From a virus, in the IMG/VR virus record IMGVR_UViG_3300032288_001685, positions 1 through 27,256 of that record: a stretch of DNA of 27,256 nt; one strand, given 5' to 3'. Of this stretch, positions 21,865 to 27,256 are shown piece by piece; within the stretch, counting starts at the first letter, position 1, and each line of letters starts with the position of its first letter. The notes beneath the pieces were generated by a model. The model was not told where the DNA came from and ran no database searches. It saw nothing but the letters and a program-made list of their open reading frames with translations. Both the position numbers and the translations under genes were made by a program.

Positions 21865-22274
21865 TGAGGGTACGAGTGGAGAACCCTTCAGCTCGCACGC
21901 TCTTGCAGAGAGAACGACGAGCGAAGGAGACTCCAGAGGAACGAGCGATGAGGGTGTTGAAGTACACGCTCTACAACCACCGGATGACGATGGAGCAATA
22001 CACGGCATTGAGGGTGGCACAGGCTGATCGGTGTGGAGCGTGCAGAGAGCCGCTGCGCTTTGGTGAGCCTAGAGCGGTGACGGTCGATCACGATCCGCGC
22101 TGCTGCCAGTATGAGGGAGCCGGTATGCGAAGGGTGCAGGGTCAGCCGATCTCGTGCGGCAAGTGCGTCAGGGCGCTGCTCTGCGGACCGTGCAACCGTG
22201 CCGTCGGATTCGTTGAGCGCTATCCACAGCGCATTCATATGTGGATTGAGTACGTCAGGAGGGTAAGCAAGTGA
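21864..22274 (+). CDS. Endonuclease VII-like resolvase
   Basis: 136-residue protein, ATG overlapping the previous stop (TAATG). It has the recombination endonuclease VII pattern: a CGAC pair (C57, C60), the metal/catalytic VDHDPRC (D75, H76, D77), and VRALLCGPCNRAVG (C107, C110, N111). These form a zinc-bound His-Me finger nuclease that cuts branched DNA such as Holliday junctions, needed before packaging. The N-terminal 30 residues are basic. It sits between the replication protein and dNMP kinase in the early block. Confidence 0.88.
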   Translation: MRVRVENPSARTLLQRERRAKETPEERAMRVLKYTLYNHRMTMEQYTALRVAQADRCGACREPLRFGEPRAVTVDHDPRCCQYEGAGMRRVQGQPISCGKCVRALLCGPCNRAVGFVERYPQRIHMWIEYVRRVSK

Positions 22275-22864
22275 ACATCGCATTCGTAGGACCACAGGGG
22301 TCTGGTAAGTCAACGCTCGCGGCAATGCTGGAGCAGCGTCGCCTACATCCGTACACGATCCTGCCTATCGCCGAGACGATCCGCACGGTAGCGGCGCTCG
22401 GATACGGCGAGGACTTCGACAAGAGCAAGCAGTACAGCCAGCGACGCCTAGGGCTAGACGTTGAGGTCTCTGGTCGTGAGATCCTCCAGGAGATCGGCGC
22501 GCAGCTGCGAGAACTGGATGCATCGTTCTGGATCAAGGCGTGGCACGCCGAGTACCTGAAGGTCAAGAACGGCAACCGGCTGGTGGTGGTGGATGACGTT
22601 CGTCTACCGCTAGAGGCGCACTACCTCCGGCATCACATCCCTGGCATCGTGATTGTCCGAGTCCACGCTACGGCTGAGGCTCGCACACAGCGCCGTGGGG
22701 TGCTGCAAGGGGTCAGCGACGTCACCGAGTTTGGGTATCTCCAGACCGAGTACGACTTGCAGATCGACACGACGGACTTGACAGCGGATCAGTCGTACGC
22801 AATCCTGCGGAAGCATATGGTGGATAACGGCTTGTGGCAGTCATCCTATGAGGAGGAATCGTGA
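22271..22864 (+). CDS. Deoxynucleoside monophosphate kinase-like
   Basis: 197-residue P-loop kinase. It has GPQGSGKST at residues 7-15 and VVVDDVRLPLEA around 104-115, the DVR-type motif of phage dNMP kinases, plus a basic lid-like segment AEARTQRRGVLQG. It should phosphorylate dNMPs to dNDPs for phage DNA synthesis. GTG start with AGGAGGG upstream, overlapping the endonuclease VII gene. It is the only recognised nucleotide-metabolism gene here. Confidence 0.8.
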   Translation: MNIAFVGPQGSGKSTLAAMLEQRRLHPYTILPIAETIRTVAALGYGEDFDKSKQYSQRRLGLDVEVSGREILQEIGAQLRELDASFWIKAWHAEYLKVKNGNRLVVVDDVRLPLEAHYLRHHIPGIVIVRVHATAEARTQRRGVLQGVSDVTEFGYLQTEYDLQIDTTDLTADQSYAILRKHMVDNGLWQSSYEEES

Positions 22865-23073
22865 GCGCAGCATTGACGGAACTTGAGACGCGCGCAGCGC
22901 AGCTCGGCTATCACTACGACGGCTTGGTTCGTGTCGGTGAGCCGCCACTCTGGACGGTGGTACTCATCGACACGGCTGGGTCTGAGCTGACATTCCAGGC
23001 GGACAGCATTGAAGGAGCGGTCGAACTGGCAACGGATCGTATGGCGCTCCTGTCTGGGATGGTTGACCTGTGA
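22861..23073 (+). CDS. Small protein of unknown function
   Basis: 70-residue protein with GTG start in a GTGA overlap and GGAGG upstream. The shape is helix (ALTELETRAAQLGY), strands (PPLWTVVLIDTAGSELTFQA) and helix (SIEGAVELATDRM). The family is not recognised, although this compact alpha/beta layout occurs in small phage accessory proteins. Both neighbours overlap by four bases, so it is likely translated. Confidence 0.62.
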   Translation: MSAALTELETRAAQLGYHYDGLVRVGEPPLWTVVLIDTAGSELTFQADSIEGAVELATDRMALLSGMVDL

Positions 23074-23255
23074 GCGGGTTCCAGTGGATCGGCATCACAC
23101 TCGTGGTGCTCAACGTTGCACTGTTCTGCGTGGTCTTCGCTAGTCTCCCTATCGCAATCAAGAGAGGTCAGGGCGTGGCAGCGTCAATGATCTACCTGCT
23201 CACCACAGCAGCAACCGTGGTCTGGATCTGGAGGGCGCTCGAATGGCAGGCGTAA
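23070..23255 (+). CDS. Small two-TM membrane protein
   Basis: 61-residue protein, GTG start in a GTGA overlap. Two hydrophobic helices (about residues 7-29 and 38-55) are joined by a positive loop IKRGQG, predicting both ends outside and the loop in the cytoplasm. The gene lies far from the lysis block. It may alter the host membrane or exclude other phages, but no family is recognised. Confidence 0.62.
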   Translation: MSGFQWIGITLVVLNVALFCVVFASLPIAIKRGQGVAASMIYLLTTAATVVWIWRALEWQA

Positions 23256-23434
23256 AGACCAAGCGTGGCGGCGCAGCTAAGCCGCCGGTATGGACGGTGA
23301 CTGACTGCACCGAATGTGGCAAGGTCATTGACTACACCGATCCGAAGCGGCAGGTCTTCCCTGGTCAGCGCGTGCTGGTTATCAGCGGCAAGAGCAGACG
23401 CTTTGAGTGGCGGCACAAGGGCTGCGTCAAGTGA
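23243..23434 (+). CDS. Small cysteine-containing protein
   Basis: 63-residue protein, ATG overlapping the previous gene by 13 bases, with GGAGGG about 6-10 bases upstream. It has a basic start (KTKRGGAAK), a CTEC pair and a late C-terminal HKGC, which could together bind zinc. The middle is beta-rich (RVLVISGKSRRFEWR). Function unknown. Confidence 0.58.
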   Translation: MAGVKTKRGGAAKPPVWTVTDCTECGKVIDYTDPKRQVFPGQRVLVISGKSRRFEWRHKGCVK

Positions 23435-23721
23435 GTCAGACCGAGATCCTCTGCAACGAGCTGGATGACGGCATCCGCTGCGTGCAAGAGGGTGCTGATG
23501 CTTGGTGCTATGACCCCAAGATTGGTCGGCAGTTTGCCAAACTTAGCATTCGCTATGTGGATGCTATCGCACCGGACGGCTGGTTCTTTCTCAACGAGCA
23601 TATCTTCAACCGCCGGACAATCCTTGACCTGATCAAGGCTGGACATCTAGAGGTGAGCGAGTCAGTATTCACCTTGTCCGATGGTGGGCAGGCACGACTA
23701 GGAAGGCTGGTACGCAAGTGA
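23431..23721 (+). CDS. Winged-helix-like small protein
   Basis: 96-residue protein from the GTG at 23431 in a GTGA overlap, although the frame is open from 23407. The N-terminal half has three cysteines. The C-terminal half, NRRTILDLIKAGHLEVSESV followed by LSDGGQARLGRL, looks like a winged helix with the usual 'LTDAGRARL' wing. It could be a small regulator. Confidence in function is low. Confidence 0.58.
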   Translation: MSQTEILCNELDDGIRCVQEGADAWCYDPKIGRQFAKLSIRYVDAIAPDGWFFLNEHIFNRRTILDLIKAGHLEVSESVFTLSDGGQARLGRLVRK

Positions 23722-24080
23722 GTCATATGTCAGACGCTGACATCGATCAGCAGAACGCGGAGAAGTCCAAGCGCGGGAAGCGCGCACGCAATAAGGGCAA
23801 TGCTTTTGAACGCGAGTGCGCTGCCAAGCTTGGAGCAATCCGTGTTGGTCAGTTTGGAGGCAAGGTAGATATCCAGTCCGACTGGATCGTCGCGCAGTGC
23901 AAGGTGGGCAACGGCTCTTACTCGGAGCGCTACGACGGATGGCTTCGCTCGGTCAAGGGCAACGCTAACCAGATCGCGGCACTCGTCGTTGGCGACGCAC
24001 CTGGACCAGGTACGCGCCGCCGCACAATGATCGTGATGGACTTCGAGGCGTTCGTTGACCTAATGGGGAAGAGCAGCTGA
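23718..24080 (+). CDS. PD-(D/E)XK endonuclease-like, Holliday resolvase type
   Basis: 120-residue protein, GTG start in a GTGA overlap. A basic N-terminus (KSKRGKRARNKGNAFEREC) precedes GGKVDIQSDWIVAQCK. The arrangement E31/E33, D51, then Q60-C-K62 matches archaeal Hjc/PD-(D/E)XK resolvases, with Gln where Glu or Asp is usual in the ExK step. It may cut branched DNA alongside the endonuclease VII-like enzyme, or bind DNA without cutting. Confidence 0.68.
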   Translation: MSHMSDADIDQQNAEKSKRGKRARNKGNAFERECAAKLGAIRVGQFGGKVDIQSDWIVAQCKVGNGSYSERYDGWLRSVKGNANQIAALVVGDAPGPGTRRRTMIVMDFEAFVDLMGKSS

Positions 24081-24577
24081 CAGCGCTCCTACTGGCTCTC
24101 ACGCTGCTTACCGGCAGCGGAGGTCCAGACCTGACGCCGCACGGCGTGCCGACACACGGTGTCGCCACCTGGTACGGCGCTCGGTGTCCTAGAGGGGTCG
24201 CCTATCTAGGCAGAGTGGATACCTGTACGCCATACTTGAGCACGGCTCAGGGTGGTCGCGGGGGCGAACTGGTGATGTATGCAGCAGTTGGCTCGTTCTC
24301 GTACTATGCGAAGCCATACAAGATCAAGGTGTGCCGAGCTGACGATCCGACGCGCTGCGTCATCGTGACGGTGAGGGATGAGTGCGCCGGAGGGTGCAGG
24401 AGGGATCTGAAGAAACCGTGGAACAGCAAGAGCCGCGCCGTCGATCTGTCTCCAACCGCGTTCTCTCGTCTCGCGCCGCTCGGCAGAGGCGTGCTCGCGG
24501 TGACCATCAGCGAGGTGAACTTCCTGAGCAGCAGCGAGAGTTCCAACTGGCTTGTACGGCGTGGTCTAGAGCACTAG
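24077..24577 (+). CDS. RlpA-like double-psi beta-barrel protein, probable CTG start
   Basis: About 166 residues if started at CTG 24077, which forms a 4-base CTGA overlap with the previous stop and has GGGGAAG 7 bases upstream. The nearest usual start, GTG 24146, has no ribosome site and would remove the hydrophobic leader TALLLALTLLTGSGG, a likely signal peptide. The mature part matches RlpA-like/DPBB proteins: HGVATWYGARC, VIVTVRDEC and SRAVDLSPTAFSRLAPLGRG. At least six cysteines could form disulfides outside the cell. RlpA-type domains bind or cut peptidoglycan strands; an activity here is inferred. Confidence 0.68.
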   Translation: MTALLLALTLLTGSGGPDLTPHGVPTHGVATWYGARCPRGVAYLGRVDTCTPYLSTAQGGRGGELVMYAAVGSFSYYAKPYKIKVCRADDPTRCVIVTVRDECAGGCRRDLKKPWNSKSRAVDLSPTAFSRLAPLGRGVLAVTISEVNFLSSSESSNWLVRRGLEH

Positions 24578-24876
24578 GGATCAAGCTCAACGCGCTGTTC
24601 AACCTGATGCCGAACTACGGTCGCAGCGTTCACTGGATGCGCGAGCGCTACTACGGCGGCACGTTCGTTGATGACATCGACATCAAGTGGGTGGCTGATG
24701 CCGCCGCTGGCAACATTGGCGTGATGCCTGTTGACCGAATGCGTCTATACGTCACCGCCGTTGAACGGATGTGCCACTACTGCGCTGGTGGTGACGAGGA
24801 CAAGAATCCGACCTGCTGGGATTCAACCTGCGCGCTGCGATCTGTCTCGCCTCTTCCACTGAGGGTCAAGAAGTGA
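24382..24876 (+). CDS. Helix-turn-helix protein with C-terminal cysteine module (start uncertain)
   Basis: Frame open from GTG 24382 to 24876 (164 residues). The first about 55 residues lie over the RlpA-like gene and are Arg/Gln/Glu-rich shadow-like sequence, so the true start is probably nearer 24546 (a CTG) or 24607 (an ATG). The convincing part begins ACTAWSRALGIKLNALFNLM, a possible helix-turn-helix, and continues WVADAAAGNIGVMPVDRMRL. It ends with CHYC, CWDSTC and RSVSPLPLR, a likely zinc-binding tail. It is probably a DNA-binding regulator. Confidence 0.6.
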   Translation: MRRRVQEGSEETVEQQEPRRRSVSNRVLSSRAARQRRARGDHQRGELPEQQREFQLACTAWSRALGIKLNALFNLMPNYGRSVHWMRERYYGGTFVDDIDIKWVADAAAGNIGVMPVDRMRLYVTAVERMCHYCAGGDEDKNPTCWDSTCALRSVSPLPLRVKK

Positions 24877-25076
24877 TGCGCTACGATTCTCCAGCGACAG
24901 CGCGACCGTTTGGTGTGCTGCTGTCACTCGCCCTGCCGGTGGTGTCCTCCCATCGGCAGGGTCTAACCTGGGGCAGCGTAGACGCTCGCACGACCACTAT
25001 GGCTATTGCCGGTCAGCGGGGAACGAGTGGTGCAACTCCACTCCTGCTCCACCACTACTGGAGGGCGAATGGCTAA
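24873..25076 (+). CDS. Doubtful small protein over a hairpin region
   Basis: 67-residue frame from GTG 24873 in a GTGA overlap, ending 8 bases into the next gene. It has a short hydrophobic part (GVLLSLALPVV) and otherwise Thr/Gly-rich sequence with no family. A 12-bp hairpin crosses it. The 4-base overlap favours translation, while the odd composition argues that this may be mainly a regulatory gap of about 190 bases. Confidence 0.35.
   Translation: MMRYDSPATARPFGVLLSLALPVVSSHRQGLTWGSVDARTTTMAIAGQRGTSGATPLLLHHYWRANG
24931..24961 (+). terminator. 12-bp hairpin with CCTC loop
   Basis: CCCTGCCGGTGG / CCATCGGCAGGG (one G-T pair) with loop TGTCCTC. No T-run follows. Its tip resembles those of the hairpins at 18015 and 21375 (TGG, then CCT, then CCA). 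It lies upstream of the HExxH gene whose ribosome site is GGAGG. Confidence 0.5.
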
Positions 25077-25473
25077 ACAGGACAAGTTCGCGCAGCTCCG
25101 AGGGTGGGTCTCGGATGCACAGGTGCTCCTAGGCATTGACCACTGGGAGATCACCATCGTTGAAGCCGCCTCTGACGTGGACGCCTGGGCGGACATCGAC
25201 GCCCACGCACAAGCGCCAACGGCTGACCTACGCGTCAGTCACGACTTCTGGACGCAGACGCCTGAGAAGCAGCGCCTGATCTTGGTTCACGAGTTGATGC
25301 ACCTAGTGCTGGCACGCTATGCGCGTGTCGCTGAGACGATGGAGGAGTCACTCGGCAAGTTGGCGTGGGCTGTCCTAGAACCGCAGCTGGAGGACGCCGA
25401 AGAGCGCGCCATTGAGCATCTCGCTCGCGTGCTGGCTCCCTACCTGGCGCTACCGGCATTCCCTAAGGCGTGA
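25069..25473 (+). CDS. HExxH zinc-peptidase-like protein
   Basis: 134-residue protein from the ATG at 25069 (GGAGGG 4-8 bases upstream), although the frame is open from 25006. The motif VHELMHLVL gives H74, E75 and H78 on a helix, the zinc-binding HExxH of gluzincin-like peptidases. An acidic helix EDAEERAIEHLARVLAP follows and may supply a third ligand. Phage proteins of this small size with HExxH often have unknown substrates. It could cleave a host or phage protein. Confidence 0.68.
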   Translation: MAKQDKFAQLRGWVSDAQVLLGIDHWEITIVEAASDVDAWADIDAHAQAPTADLRVSHDFWTQTPEKQRLILVHELMHLVLARYARVAETMEESLGKLAWAVLEPQLEDAEERAIEHLARVLAPYLALPAFPKA

Positions 25474-25802
25474 AGCGCACACAACGACCCTGCCTCACCT
25501 GCGGCGTGCTGACTACGCACGGCGACCGCTGCAACGTCTGCGGTCCGCGTAAGGCGACCGAGTGGGCGCGCAACCGTGGACCATCGCCCTATCGAACTGC
25601 CGACTGGCGACGCTTGAGCGTTCAGAAGCGGAAGGAGGTTCCGTTCTGCGAACTATGCGGTCAGCGGGATAACAATCCACAGAACCCACTCACCGCCGAC
25701 CATCTCGTGCCACTGGCAGAGGGTGGCGCTCTTATCGTGCCGACGTATATGCTACGCACGCTATGCAGGACTTGTCACGGCAAGGTGACTAAGCACAAGT
25801 AG
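25470..25802 (+). CDS. HNH endonuclease
   Basis: 110-residue protein, GTG start in a GTGA overlap. It has an N-terminal zinc ribbon (CLTC and CNVC), then YRTADWRRLSVQKRKE, and a C-terminal HNH fold with CELC, TADHLVPLAEGG and LCRTCHGKVTK. H78 fits the catalytic His. The usual Asn before LCRxCH appears replaced (PTYMLRTLC). HNH proteins near terminase genes help cut packaging sites in HK97-type phages, and this gene lies about 2 kb upstream of terS on the circle. Confidence 0.83.
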   Translation: MKRTQRPCLTCGVLTTHGDRCNVCGPRKATEWARNRGPSPYRTADWRRLSVQKRKEVPFCELCGQRDNNPQNPLTADHLVPLAEGGALIVPTYMLRTLCRTCHGKVTKHK

Positions 25803-25811
25803 GAGGACGCA

Positions 25812-27005
25812 ATGGCAAAGATCGTCGCAGTCGGGAATAGTCCAATGGTGCCAACGGGCTACGGCACGCAACTGGCGCAGCTCGGACTCCGCGCATTGAG
25901 GGCAGGACACGACTTCAGCGTGGCTGCCAACTACGGCGCTCCTGTGAATATGGAGTGGAACGGCATCAAGATCCACGCCGAGGGTCTGCTCAAGTATGCC
26001 AACGACTCAGGACCTGAGAACATCGCCCTGGCTGCTCGTGATGGTGGCTTCGGTCTTACGCTCTTTGACGTGTGGACTGCCGTTGCAGATGGCTGGCACA
26101 CGTTGCCGCTGGTCTGCTGGGTGCCTGTAGATCACGCGCCTGTGCCACGTCGAGTGGCTGAGTGGTGCCTCAAGGGGGATAACAAGTACATCGTTGCGAT
26201 GAGCCAGAACGGCGAGAAGCTGCTGCTTGAGGCTGGCGTTCCACGCGAGCGACTCACCTACATCCCTCACGCCATTGACCGCTCGATCTGGAATGCAGAC
26301 GTGCAGCCAATGCGCGAGACACTCCGCGTGCCGGAGGACGCGCACCTGACGATCATCACCGCGATGAACAAGGGAAAGCGTAAGTCGTTCCCTGAGATGC
26401 TCCACGCCTGGACGCTCTTCGCTCGGCGCTTCTCCGATGCCTACCTCTACCTGCACACGGACAAGTGGGGTCACCTAGACGGCATCAACCTGATCCCTCT
26501 GCTCAAGTTGCTGAACGCACCAGAGGATCGCATCCGCTGGGTGAACTCAGTGCAGATGCGCGCTGGCGTACCGGCTGAGACGCTGGCTCGGCTAACGCGC
26601 TCCGCTGACGTGCTGCTCCTAGCATCACGCTCCGAGGGCTTTGGTGTTCCAGTCATTGAAGCGCAGGCGGTTGGCACCCCTGTGATCGTCAGCAACCACA
26701 CGGCACAGCCTGAGCTAGTACGTGACTACGGTCACGTCGTACAGGGTCAGTTGCACTACGAGGACTTCCAAGAGTCCTTCTCGATCATCCCTAACGTTGA
26801 CGGGATCTACCAAGCGCTGTGCGAGAACTACATCGCCACTAAGACTGGTGACATTGACCGCGCGCGCCTAGCCGCCACGATGCTTGAGTACGACGCTGAC
26901 TTGGTCTACGCGACCAAGTGGGAGCCGCTCTTCCAGAAGGTGAGCGCTCTGTTCGCCAATAAGCCTGAGCCTGTGAACCGCGCCGCACGCAGAGCCAAGC
27001 GATGA
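25812..27005 (+). CDS. Glycosyltransferase, GT4-like
   Basis: 397-residue protein, ATG with AGGAGG upstream. A GT-B fold is indicated by the N-terminal GNSPMVPTGYGTQLAQLGL, the centre YIPHAIDRSIWN and the C-terminal SRSEGFGVPVIEAQAVGTPV. The last carries an E-x7-E motif (E275, E283) typical of family 4 retaining enzymes. The donor and acceptor are unknown. Likely targets are virion proteins or DNA, since the gene lies between the HNH endonuclease and the packaging genes and no sugar-nucleotide synthesis gene is present, so host sugars would be used. The C-terminus is basic. Confidence 0.85.
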   Translation: MAKIVAVGNSPMVPTGYGTQLAQLGLRALRAGHDFSVAANYGAPVNMEWNGIKIHAEGLLKYANDSGPENIALAARDGGFGLTLFDVWTAVADGWHTLPLVCWVPVDHAPVPRRVAEWCLKGDNKYIVAMSQNGEKLLLEAGVPRERLTYIPHAIDRSIWNADVQPMRETLRVPEDAHLTIITAMNKGKRKSFPEMLHAWTLFARRFSDAYLYLHTDKWGHLDGINLIPLLKLLNAPEDRIRWVNSVQMRAGVPAETLARLTRSADVLLLASRSEGFGVPVIEAQAVGTPVIVSNHTAQPELVRDYGHVVQGQLHYEDFQESFSIIPNVDGIYQALCENYIATKTGDIDRARLAATMLEYDADLVYATKWEPLFQKVSALFANKPEPVNRAARRAKR

Positions 27006-27214
27006 TCGAGCATCTCTGCAAGCCTGGCGACATTCGCGGACTAGGGAAGCGAAGACCGTGCAGCCGTGTGCTGTGGTGCGGACTCTGCCAACGCGCCATC
27101 GTGCCTGACGCTCCAACCTGTGGCGAGTGCTCCTACTGTCGCCGGACAGAGGAACGCAAACTAGGCAAGCCCTACTGGGCTGGCGCAGACTGGAGACCGA
27201 ATGCCGCTGTATGA
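27002..27214 (+). CDS. Small zinc-binding protein
   Basis: 70-residue protein, ATG in an ATGA overlap with the glycosyltransferase. It has a CGLC pair and a CGECSYC cluster, giving two zinc-binding loops, then an Arg-rich segment and GKPYWAGADWRP. Its end overlaps the start of the FmdB-like gene by 14 bases across the circle junction, and the last 81 bases are repeated at 1-81. It is probably a small nucleic-acid- or protein-binding factor. Family not recognised. Confidence 0.65.
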   Translation: MIEHLCKPGDIRGLGKRRPCSRVLWCGLCQRAIVPDAPTCGECSYCRRTEERKLGKPYWAGADWRPNAAV

Positions 27215-27256
27215 GTTCAAGTGTCCGCGATGCGAGAAGACTGAGAGCAGACTCCA
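27134..27256. repeat. Terminal direct repeat, right copy
   Basis: Exact copy of 1-123. It contains the last 81 bases of the zinc-binding gene and, from 27201, the first 56 bases of the FmdB-like gene. Joining the copies restores both genes in frame, which closes the genome. Confidence 0.95.

Noticed and set aside
1-27256. CRISPR array, tRNA or integrase
   Set aside because: No regularly spaced repeats, no cloverleaf noticed in the few intergenic gaps (all under about 170 bases), and no tyrosine or serine recombinase motif in any convincing frame. A dedicated tRNA scan was not possible.

Overview
This window appears to be the complete genome of a small tailed bacteriophage with a siphovirus-type (HK97-like) plan. 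The first 123 bases (1-123) are repeated exactly as the last 123 (27134-27256). The unique sequence is therefore about 27.13 kb and closes into a circle. The repeat falls inside coding sequence, so it is more likely an assembly overlap on a circular or circularly permuted map than a true end. Every gene I can support is on the + strand. Genes are tightly packed, many are joined by 4-base GTGA or ATGA overlaps, and GTG starts are common. The host is not proven. High GC, frequent GTG starts, a Pro/Ser/Glu/Thr-rich exported protein and a terminator hairpin without a U-tract fit a high-GC Gram-positive host such as an aquatic actinobacterium. No integrase, repressor, tRNA or CRISPR array was seen.

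Layout. (1) 68-5183, packaging and prohead: an FmdB-type zinc ribbon, small and large terminase, a small membrane protein, portal, and a three-part protein joining a HAD phosphatase-like domain, an uncharacterised middle domain and an HK97-type prohead protease. (2) 5294-9059, capsid, connector proteins and major tail protein. (3) 9095-14753, tail: assembly chaperone with a canonical -1 slippery heptamer (C CCA AAC), an HK97 gp10-like protein, a short tape measure, baseplate hub and a probable receptor-binding protein. (4) 14764-18007, lysis and cell-surface region: an XhlA-like coiled-coil/TM protein, an exported PA14-domain protein, a two-TM holin candidate, and a peptidase endolysin whose C-terminus is holin-like and has its own in-frame start site. 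(5) A strong hairpin (18015-18044) ends this block, and a sigma70-type promoter (18096-18125) begins the next.

(6) 18178-25473, early region: small membrane and zinc-ribbon proteins, then a YqaJ/lambda-exonuclease-like nuclease, a PD-(D/E)XK nuclease, a Rad52-like annealase, a winged-helix replication protein, endonuclease VII, a dNMP kinase, a second PD-(D/E)XK nuclease, an RlpA-like double-psi beta-barrel protein probably started by CTG, and an HExxH protein. (7) 25470-27214, an HNH endonuclease, a GT4 glycosyltransferase and a zinc-binding protein that lead across the circle junction into the packaging genes.

How it works together: no polymerase, primase or helicase is visible, so replication probably relies on the host replisome, with a phage initiator and a recombination set (exonuclease, annealase, resolvases). 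The only convincing promoter and the strongest terminator lie back to back near 18.0-18.1 kb, so the circle could be read as one large transcription unit running early, packaging, head, tail, lysis.
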